Assembly (NCBI GenBank): GCA_937890005.1
Contig: CALBZA010000038.1
Span: 62,001 to 126,000 of the forward strand
DNA: 64,000 nt
Direction of reading: 5' to 3'
Source of the DNA: an uncultured Verrucomicrobia subdivision 3 bacterium
GTDB taxonomy: Bacteria; Verrucomicrobiota; Verrucomicrobiia; Limisphaerales; DASXHY01
In this document: positions 58,801 to 64,000 of the stretch, in pieces
How positions within the stretch are numbered: position 1 is the stretch's first letter
Layout: every line of letters begins with the position of its first letter
Translations under genes and position numbers: made by a program
The notes under the pieces: model-generated
Databases searched by the model: none
What the model was told of the DNA's origin: nothing
The model's input: only the letters and a program-made list of their open reading frames with translations

Positions 58801-59840
58801 GGATCATCATGAAAATCAATCGGAAACCGTTGCCCGAACTGAGTGAGGAAATCCTCCAACGTGACCATCAGTTCTGGAAGGACTACTCGACACGCCTGGT
58901 CGGTGACTGGATCGATTACGACACACCGGTAAAGGACATCGCAGCCTTTGCAGAGAAGGTTTACATGCGCCGCAATTTCAAAGACTTCAAAGGCGATCGA
59001 AAATTCGTGCGTGACGATCAGGCGCAGAAAGCATTCTCAAAACTTCGCAGCTCCATCGGCGGCATCTATGCCTGGCGCCTCGGATACTCTTCCGGAGCGC
59101 CGACACCAGCTCAATACCTGCCCAAGACGGAGGCGGAACGGCAGCGTCTCATCCGTGAGGCTGAGTTTGCTTTCAAACAGGCATTCGCCTTCTGTCCTTA
59201 CAGCCCGGAAGCCGTCTATCGCTACGTCCATCTTCTCGGAAGCCAGGGACGGATTGAGGAGGCCCTTCTCGTCGCGCAAACCTGCCTGAAACTCGATCCG
59301 TTCAACCTTCAGGTGAAAGGACTCGTCGATCAGCTGAAGGGATCTTCCAGCCCGAGCGCCAGTTTGGAAAAGATTCAGGAAGAGATCGCGCAACTGGAAA
59401 AGCAGGTTCGCGCCAATCCATCCGACTTCCAGAAAACATTCGACCTGGCCCAGAGATACTGGAGCATTCAACAAACGGAAAAGGCGATGGATGTCCTCGA
59501 CAGCATCATCGCCAATCCCAAAGCCGATGCTTCGGTCGTCTATCAGGTCGCAAAGGTTTATGCCGACCTCAACCTCATGCAGCGCCTGGAACCCGCGCTC
59601 GAACGTCTGGTGAAGCTGGCACCGAACGAACCCGAAGCTTGGTACAATTTGGCGGCTTCCAAAGCAGCTCTGAACAAACCGCAGGACGCCTTGACCAACC
59701 TCAAACAGGCGTTGGAACTCAATGCCCGCCGCATGACTCAGAACAAAGCGGCACCGGACCTCAGGGTGGAAGCCGAACGCGATCCACGGTTTGTTTCGCT
59801 GAAGGGCCTGCCAGAGTTCCAAAAACTCATCCAACGCTGA
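55872..59840 (+). CDS. DUF2723 family membrane protein (putative O-glycosyltransferase-like) with C-terminal TPR repeats
   Basis: 1322 residues. The N-terminal half has over ten membrane helices and the DUF2723 opening L-A-P-E-M-T-L-E-D-S-G-E-L-A-V-A-S-Y-Y-A-G-V-P-H-P-P-G-Y-P. The D-S-G-E acid and H-P-P-G-Y-P loop recall PMT-like GT-C transferases. A soluble domain of about 400 residues follows, and the last ~200 residues are TPR-like helices (A-F-A-F-C-P-Y-S-P-E-A ... N-E-P-E-A-W-Y-N-L-A-A-S-K-A-A-L). The substrate is unknown; transfer of sugars to exported protein or lipid is an inference. It starts 10 bp after the small membrane protein, possibly the same transcript. Confidence 0.88.
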   Translation: MEKPKASAEKAIGTPSTPAVPLTGKVPPLFRRVDWLTFGLTFLVVFIGYFLTLAPEMTLEDSGELAVASYYAGVPHPPGYPVWTLYTYLWTVLLPIGNIAWRVGVGVAFSGALACGLLGLVVSRGSSMIIESIDDLKNLNRKLESAICLVSGFVAGALIGFNGYMWSQSVIVEVYPLSVLSLIGVIACLMRWVYAPHQHRYLYWAFFWYGICVNNHQSLLVIAMGMQVLIWLAEPKMGREMFFWNTLIYVLGLAIGPSMLMNNTMVKAVFNVIGIASALMWIWLVIKTKKNGTEFARDGLLLATLGCVALFLGGITNYLPRANGTGTLVLAALAGLVSALFLGYFIKKTWSYAKEWWNVIVCGLSWLAGMAFYLFMPISGATNPPMQWGYPRTLDGFIHAFTRGQYDKINPTKGAGDNIIEQTISFCQTYGMQLWRFLEGLSNEFSLFYLLIALVVFLFYRKMKRRERVFIMGMIALFICLGPFLVFLLNFSSDRQSLELTRVFLTSAHVFVAMSVGFGLTLLGASLAVHFDRFRKLSILGGICALDFALFLIALHTQHDFNPELATGYGFAKVLCWLAALVTVTILWSKGMERDRTLAFGIPGLFLVVSLTLSTLTVLGDTPSLKNIGIVFQNFGQAFTPDQYGLPVFAALFLAVTAVVFIGAVFVAKGRAPMGVTLVVFALMPAYSVMTHWFENEQRDHWFGYWFGHDMFTPPYKDKDGNLSYDADGRKEAMNGPNGKLVYPEMDRHTILFGGTDPGRFAPTYMIFCDSFIPNSQKPKVDPVFDRRDVYIITQNALADGTYLQYIRAHYYRSDEYKYDTPFFQELLRGPEERNRDGRFNYQTNILARLAYRLLDKPINDWGAKVEARRRKAGVYPPAEIYTPTPEDSQRCFNIYIEDAQRRLMHDRQFPHEPRQIRPGENVTIVDNRVQVSGQVAVMAINGLLTKVIFDNNPTNEFYVEESFPLDWMYPHLTPFGIIMKINRKPLPELSEEILQRDHQFWKDYSTRLVGDWIDYDTPVKDIAAFAEKVYMRRNFKDFKGDRKFVRDDQAQKAFSKLRSSIGGIYAWRLGYSSGAPTPAQYLPKTEAERQRLIREAEFAFKQAFAFCPYSPEAVYRYVHLLGSQGRIEEALLVAQTCLKLDPFNLQVKGLVDQLKGSSSPSASLEKIQEEIAQLEKQVRANPSDFQKTFDLAQRYWSIQQTEKAMDVLDSIIANPKADASVVYQVAKVYADLNLMQRLEPALERLVKLAPNEPEAWYNLAASKAALNKPQDALTNLKQALELNARRMTQNKAAPDLRVEAERDPRFVSLKGLPEFQKLIQR

Positions 59841-59863
59841 GTTATTTCCGCACCTTTCGTCAA

Positions 59864-59898
59864 AAAACGGCGGGCACAACACAGTTGCCCGTCGTTTT
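59864..59898 (+). terminator. Rho-independent terminator after the DUF2723 gene
   Basis: Arms AAAACGGCGGGCA (59864-59876) and TGCCCGTCGTTTT (59886-59898) pair with one G-T, loop of 9 nt, ending in TTTT. It lies 24 bp past the stop and separates the gene from grpE. Confidence 0.82.
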
Positions 59899-59948
59899 CC
59901 CTTCGTTTACTTTCTCCCATTCGAAAAATTGGCAAATCACGTTTGTAC

Positions 59949-60521
59949 ATGAACAAAGCAGAGTCTGAGACCGAAAAGCAGGAGAACCCCGCCCCGGCGG
60001 AACCGAACGCCTCAGCTGAAACGGCGGAATCACTCACCCCCGAACAGCTGAACGAACTCAAGGCCGCCGCGGCGAAAGCCAGCGAACATTGGGACCGGCT
60101 CGTGCGGACGACCGCGGATTTCGACAATTTCAAAAAGCGCGCCGTGCGGGAGAAACAGGAAGCCATCCGCTTCGCCAACGAAGGACTGATGGAAAAGCTG
60201 ATTCCCGTCCTGGACAACTTCGATATGGCGCTCGCCGCCGTCCAGAACGCCTCGGCCGATCAAGCCGCGCAGTCGCTTCAAACCGGCGTTACGATGATCT
60301 TCCAGCAATTCAAGAGCGTCCTCGTCGAAGCAGGCCTTGAGGAAATCAATGCCGTCGGCCAGGTATTCGATCCGAACTGGCACGAGGCGGTTTCCCAGCA
60401 GGAATCCACCGAGGTTCCGGAAGGCAACGTGATCCAACAGCTTCGAAAAGGATACAAGCTCCGCGAACGCCTGATCCGGCCGGCGTCTGTGATCGTCGCC
60501 AAAGCACCATCGGCATCCTGA
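59949..60521 (+). CDS. grpE: Nucleotide exchange factor GrpE
   Basis: 190 residues from ATG 59949. Glu-rich disordered lead, long coiled-coil (L-N-E-L-K-A-A-A-A-K-A-S-E-H-W-D-R-L-V-R) and beta-domain with D-N-F-D-M-A-L, G-L-E-E-I-N-A-V-G-Q-V-F-D-P-N-W-H-E-A-V and a final R-P-A-S-V-I-V-A-K-A. Exchanges nucleotide on DnaK. dnaJ starts one base after its stop. dnaK is not in this window. Confidence 0.96.
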   Translation: MNKAESETEKQENPAPAEPNASAETAESLTPEQLNELKAAAAKASEHWDRLVRTTADFDNFKKRAVREKQEAIRFANEGLMEKLIPVLDNFDMALAAVQNASADQAAQSLQTGVTMIFQQFKSVLVEAGLEEINAVGQVFDPNWHEAVSQQESTEVPEGNVIQQLRKGYKLRERLIRPASVIVAKAPSAS

Positions 60522-60522
60522 T

Positions 60523-61653
60523 ATGGCCAAGCGCGACTACTACGAGATCCTCGGTGTTTCCCGCGGCGCTGACGCCGATGAAATCAAGAAGGCCTACCGC
60601 AAACTTGCGGTAAAGTATCACCCCGACAAAAACCCCGGCGACAAATCCGCGGAGGAGAAGTTCAAGGAACTGGGTGAAGCTTACGAAGTCTTGAACGATC
60701 CGCAGAAGCGCGCTGCCTACGACCAATACGGCCACGGCGCGTTCGATCGACGGGGACCCGGCGGGGGATTTCGCGGCGGCGGGTTTCATGATCCGGCGGA
60801 CATCTTCCGCGAAGTCTTTGGCGGCAGCGGCATCTTCGACGAATTCTTCGGCGGCGGCCGTGCAGATCCCTTCCAGCCCCAACGCGGCGACGATTTGCGT
60901 TACGACCTCGAGATCACGTTCGAAGAGGCTGCCAACGGATGTGAGAAGGAAATTTCCGTCACCAAGCCGGATCGTTGCGAAACCTGCAAAGGTTCCGGCG
61001 CCGAAGCCGGTTCAAACACACGCACCTGCTCGACCTGCGGCGGCCGCGGCCAGGTGATTACCTCGCGCGGAATTTTCAGCATTGCCCAGACCTGTCCGCA
61101 TTGTCAGGGCGCCGGGCGCGTTGTGGAAAAACCGTGCAAGAGCTGCCACGGCAAGGGACGACGCGATGTCACGTCGAAGATCAAGCTTCGCATCCCCGCC
61201 GGTGTGGACAGCGGCTCGCGCCTGCGTTCCAGCGGCAATGGCGAAGGTGGACTCCGCGGCGGGCCACCGGGAGACCTTTACGTCGTGTTGCACGTCAAGC
61301 CGCACGACATTTTCCAGCGCGAGGGCGACGATCTCCTGTGCGAAGTGCCCGTGAGTTTTGTTCAGGCAACGCTCGGGGCGGAAATCGAGGTGCCGACTTT
61401 GAATGGAAAAACCGCGATTCGCATTCCTGCCGGAACACAACCCGGAACGATGTTCCGACTGAAAGGCAAGGGCGTGAAAAACGTCCAGGGCTACGGCCAC
61501 GGCGACCTGCACGTCCGCATCACTGTCGAAGTGCCGACCCATCTGAACGCAGCGCAAAAGGCGAAGCTTCAGGAGTTCGCCGCACTGTGCAACGGCAAGG
61601 AAAGCCCGATCAGCCAAAGCTTTTTCGAAAAGGCAAAAAGCTTCTTTCAGTGA
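60523..61653 (+). CDS. dnaJ: Chaperone DnaJ
   Basis: 376 residues. J-domain with H-P-D at 33-35, Gly/Phe-rich region about 75-110, four zinc repeats (C-E-T-C-K-G-S-G, C-S-T-C-G-G-R-G, C-P-H-C-Q-G-A-G, C-K-S-C-H-G-K-G) and the C-terminal substrate domains. All motifs are intact. Translated directly behind grpE. Confidence 0.97.
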   Translation: MAKRDYYEILGVSRGADADEIKKAYRKLAVKYHPDKNPGDKSAEEKFKELGEAYEVLNDPQKRAAYDQYGHGAFDRRGPGGGFRGGGFHDPADIFREVFGGSGIFDEFFGGGRADPFQPQRGDDLRYDLEITFEEAANGCEKEISVTKPDRCETCKGSGAEAGSNTRTCSTCGGRGQVITSRGIFSIAQTCPHCQGAGRVVEKPCKSCHGKGRRDVTSKIKLRIPAGVDSGSRLRSSGNGEGGLRGGPPGDLYVVLHVKPHDIFQREGDDLLCEVPVSFVQATLGAEIEVPTLNGKTAIRIPAGTQPGTMFRLKGKGVKNVQGYGHGDLHVRITVEVPTHLNAAQKAKLQEFAALCNGKESPISQSFFEKAKSFFQ

Positions 61654-61721
61654 TCATTGATTTGCGAAGGACAACTGGTGATCCGAAGAAAACAGCCAAT
61701 TGACTCGGCTGTCGGATAACA

Positions 61722-61752
61722 TCGTAAATCATCAATCTTACATCAAAAATCC
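61722..61752. repeat. ATC-word stutter before rsmE
   Basis: Spacer of dnaJ-rsmE with ATCGTAA, ATCATCA, ATCTTAC and ATCAAAAATCC in succession, an imperfect tandem of 7-nt words like those at 12236, 20030 and 51894. It lies directly before the rsmE start at 61761. Confidence 0.5.
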
Positions 61753-61760
61753 TGGATCCC

Positions 61761-62516
61761 ATGCACCGCTTCTACCTGCCGCCATCTGAGTGCACAGGGG
61801 ATCTCCTGCAATTGTCGGAACGGGAAGCGCATCACGCGGCTAATGTCCTCCGCGTTCGAACCGGCGAACAAATCGTGATTCTCGACGGCGCCGGAACAGA
61901 ACTGCTCTGCAAAGTGGAGGCGGTGGAAAAGAAGCGTGTTCAAGTCAGCGTTACAGAGCGGAAGCAGGTTGCTCCCCTGCCCTTTTCGATCACGCTGCTA
62001 CAGGCAATTCCGAAGGGAAAGATCATTGAGGACATCATTCAGAAAGCAACCGAACTCGGAGTTTCGCGAATCGTGCCGCTGCTGAGCGAACGAGTTGCAA
62101 CACGACTCGATCCAGAATCCGCCGCCGACAAGGCTTCCAAATGGCGGCAGGTCGCGATTGAAGCCATCAAGCAATGCGGCGCGGTGTGGCTTCCCAAAAT
62201 CGAAGTTCCCATCACGCCGGAACAGTTTCTCGCCCGTAACGAACGTTTCGACCTTCCCCTGATCGGCTCGCTTCAGCCCGGCGCGAAACACCCGCGAATT
62301 TTTTTCCAGCAATTTGAAGCCGACCATTCGCGCAAGCCCGAAAGCGTCTGCATCTGGATCGGACCCGAAGGCGATTTCACTCCGCAGGAGGTTGAATCTG
62401 CAATCAACGCCGGCGCACATCCGATCACGCTGGGCCGTCTTGTGCTGCGCGTCGAGACCGCGGCAACCTTCTGTCTTTCTGTCTCGAACTACGAACTGCT
62501 CGCGCCGCGCGATTGA
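61761..62516 (+). CDS. rsmE: 16S rRNA (uracil1498-N3)-methyltransferase
   Basis: 251 residues. SPOUT-class methyltransferase: N-terminal PUA-like part (M-H-R-F-Y-L-P-P ... H-H-A-A-N-V-L-R-V-R-T-G-E), then Q-K-A-T-E-L-G-V-S-R-I-V-P-L, I-G-P-E-G-D-F-T-P-Q-E-V and L-G-R-L-V-L-R-V-E-T-A forming the trefoil knot. dnaJ-rsmE order is common. The last 28 bp overlap the convergent methyltransferase gene. Confidence 0.95.
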   Translation: MHRFYLPPSECTGDLLQLSEREAHHAANVLRVRTGEQIVILDGAGTELLCKVEAVEKKRVQVSVTERKQVAPLPFSITLLQAIPKGKIIEDIIQKATELGVSRIVPLLSERVATRLDPESAADKASKWRQVAIEAIKQCGAVWLPKIEVPITPEQFLARNERFDLPLIGSLQPGAKHPRIFFQQFEADHSRKPESVCIWIGPEGDFTPQEVESAINAGAHPITLGRLVLRVETAATFCLSVSNYELLAPRD

Positions 62517-63607
62517 ACGAGGACATGGAATGATCTTCCAAGATGTTGTGGATGCACGAGCGTCTGGAACTGTCTTCGCCGCGCTGCATCCCACGCCGGA
62601 AACCGCTCCGGATTTCTCCATGTTTCCTCGGCGACCTGGACGAGAAACTTTTCCTGCGAGACGAAGCATTCCGTCTTGAGTCCTGCCGATTCTCCGGTGT
62701 TCTGAATGGCTGTAAAGTTCACGTGCGCGGTGATGTCCACCTCGCCCGGATTCTTCAGGGGATCGTCATCGACCTGATGATTCGAGTACGTCCGCAATGT
62801 TCCCCCGGTTCGCTCCGGCGCCAGCAACTGTTCCTCGCGCAGACCGTAGTCGAACGCGATCACCTTTCCGACGTTCAACACGTTCGCCGCACGGGTCCAC
62901 CATTGTCGCGCTCGCGATGATGATTCCCAGATGTATCCGTCCGGAAGTATCCCCAGCAGTTCGGAAGAAACATTCGGCAGGTCGTCGGACTCGAGAGAAT
63001 GATTGCTTTCCGCCCAAACGAACCTTCCCGACTCCAGTGTTACCCCCCACTCAAACCAGCATTGTTTTTGTTTGTTCCAGCCGAACCGGCGCAACGGCAT
63101 GGCATCAAGGAGTTCGTTGGAAAGAACCACGCCGTTGATGCCGGACGGAACTGTGGAAAAATCATCATCCCATCGAACCCTGTCTCCAAAGGCGTCGAGT
63201 TCTGACTGCTGCCGTTTTCGAAGACGCGGCGACGGCTCGACGATTCTGTATTCGAGCGCGGGAAAAAGATCCGGTCGCCACGTCTGAAACCAATCGAGGA
63301 TGTCGCGGGCGAGGTCACCTGTGTTCGCGCCCGCCTCAATCAATCGCAGCGGGTTGTTCGATTTCTGTTCATCGACGACCGTCCTGATGTCCTGTAGCCA
63401 GTCGGCGAGTCGAAAGGCCAGCAGTTCTCCAAAAAGCCGGCCCACACTGACGCTCGTGTAGAAATGACCTTTCCGGCCAACCTTGTCCCCTTCCTTTTCA
63501 TAAAATCCATATTCTGGACAATACAGGGCAAGTTCCATGAACCGCTCAAAGCTGATCCATCCGGATTTACTTATATCGTTCGAGATTATTTCGTGAAGGG
63601 GATTCAA
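62489..63607 (-). CDS. MidA/NDUFAF7-family SAM-dependent methyltransferase
   Basis: 372 residues. Motifs of the DUF185/MidA family: F-M-E-L-A-L-Y-C-P-E-Y-G-F-Y near 24-37, G-H-F-Y-T-S-V-S-V-G-R-L-F-G, SAM loop L-I-E-A-G-A-N-T-G-D-L-A, V-V-L-S-N-E-L-L-D-A-M-P and I-A-F-D-Y-G-L. The mitochondrial relative methylates an arginine of complex I; bacterial targets are unknown. The gene ends inside rsmE on the other strand and is divergent from pilT. Confidence 0.88.
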   Translation of the reverse strand: MNPLHEIISNDISKSGWISFERFMELALYCPEYGFYEKEGDKVGRKGHFYTSVSVGRLFGELLAFRLADWLQDIRTVVDEQKSNNPLRLIEAGANTGDLARDILDWFQTWRPDLFPALEYRIVEPSPRLRKRQQSELDAFGDRVRWDDDFSTVPSGINGVVLSNELLDAMPLRRFGWNKQKQCWFEWGVTLESGRFVWAESNHSLESDDLPNVSSELLGILPDGYIWESSSRARQWWTRAANVLNVGKVIAFDYGLREEQLLAPERTGGTLRTYSNHQVDDDPLKNPGEVDITAHVNFTAIQNTGESAGLKTECFVSQEKFLVQVAEETWRNPERFPAWDAARRRQFQTLVHPQHLGRSFHVLVQSRGASSS

Positions 63608-63659
63608 ACGGCGGGAGCTGGTAAGGATTTAGCTAATAAGCCGCAGTCGCAAAATTTTT

Positions 63660-64000
63660 ATGGCTAAGATTGACGCGTTTTTCAACCTGATGTTCGAGCA
63701 GAAAGCTTCGGATCTGCACCTTTCGTCCGGCAATTCTCCGATGCTGCGCATCAACGGCGAACTCCAGCGCGTGGACTTCCCTCCGTTGGAAAGCGACGCA
63801 CTGAAGACGATCCTTTACGAAATCGCCCCCGAATACAAAATCAAAGTCTTCGAAGAAACCGGCGACGTCGATTTCGGTTACGAAATTCCAAACATCTCGC
63901 GATTCCGCGCGAACTTCTTCAACCAGAAGAACGGTGTGGCCGCCGTGTTCCGCCAGATTCCCAGCAAGGTTCTTTCGTTCGAAGATTTCGAAAAATTCGA
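63660..64000 (+). CDS. pilT: Twitching motility ATPase PilT, N-terminal part (cut by window edge)
   Basis: The frame opens at ATG 63660 and runs off the right edge after about 113 codons. The N-terminus M-A-K-I-D-A-F-F-N-L-M-F-E-Q-K-A-S-D-L-H-L-S-S-G, then D-V-D-F-G-Y-E-I-P and R-F-R-A-N-F-F, matches PilT. Walker A and the His box lie beyond the window. PilT retracts type IV pili, fitting the comF gene nearby. A PilU-type paralogue is the alternative. Confidence 0.9.
   Translation, partial: MAKIDAFFNLMFEQKASDLHLSSGNSPMLRINGELQRVDFPPLESDALKTILYEIAPEYKIKVFEETGDVDFGYEIPNISRFRANFFNQKNGVAAVFRQIPSKVLSFEDFEKF

Overview
The window looks like chromosomal DNA of a Gram-negative member of the Verrucomicrobiota, most likely the Pedosphaerales/Limisphaerales side. 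This is inferred from several traits together. There are polysaccharide-degrading secreted enzymes. A short C-terminal beta-module (W-P ... V-P-G ... F-[YF]-R-L) recurs on secreted proteins. A prepilin-like protein carries an M-L-D-G-H-V-E-W motif. The window also has a DUF2723/TPR membrane protein, HPr kinase, a complete Kdo/Lpt lipopolysaccharide-export cluster, moderately high GC, and many genes without a clear Shine-Dalgarno. No rRNA, tRNA, CRISPR array, prophage or insertion sequence was recognised.

Layout. 1-7.0 kb: three secreted carbohydrate enzymes on the minus strand (GH31 cut by the window edge, GH2 with a CBM32-like tail, PL11 rhamnogalacturonan lyase). 7.1-17.1 kb: housekeeping genes (ftsH, tilS, an ATP-cone kinase, a Ser/Thr kinase with an altered active site, a secreted DNase I-fold protein, an HD hydrolase, comF, accD). 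18.1-21.1 kb: a three-gene L-rhamnose nucleotide-sugar operon in which a bifunctional NRS/ER-like enzyme appears to replace RmlC plus RmlD. 21.2-24.1 kb: a PhoBR-like two-component system preceded by three Pho-box-like repeats, then an AraC regulator. 24.2-28.9 kb: a prepilin-like protein and a 1252-residue triplicated surface protein. 29.3-37.5 kb: DUF4202, a ClpX-like ATPase, comB, an OGG1-type glycosylase, a PAP2-glycosyltransferase fusion, bS21, IF-3 and an RRM protein. 37.7-43.9 kb: a Czc-type divalent metal efflux operon. 44.0-48.0 kb: apt, a zeta-toxin/ParD-like toxin-antitoxin pair and a GH43 enzyme with its own palindromic operator candidate. 48.1-52.9 kb: kdsA-kdsC-lptC-like-lptA-lptB, then a four-helix-bundle (S23) gene wrapped in short inverted repeats, then hprK. 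53.2-63.6 kb: rph-prmA, a sigma factor with a small membrane partner, the DUF2723 protein, grpE-dnaJ, rsmE and a MidA-family methyltransferase. The window ends in pilT.

The most unusual signal is a class of short 'stutter' repeats (about 7-12 nt units, two to four imperfect copies). They lie in at least six spacers. They bracket the S23 gene in inverted orientation. A related word (ATCCGCAATCCACAATCCG) also occurs inside two unrelated genes, rmlB and the PAP2-glycosyltransferase, in the same reading frame, giving the same peptide I-R-N-P-Q-S in a loop or linker. This suggests a small spreading element tolerated in protein-coding DNA, with the S23 locus as a possible associated or autonomous copy.

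Other points of interest are the NRS/ER-like rhamnose enzyme, the Pho boxes that argue for a shorter PhoB start, a lysine-less Ser/Thr kinase, a ClpX paralogue without the zinc domain but with the IGF loop, and a zeta-like toxin paired with a ParD-like antitoxin behind its own operator.
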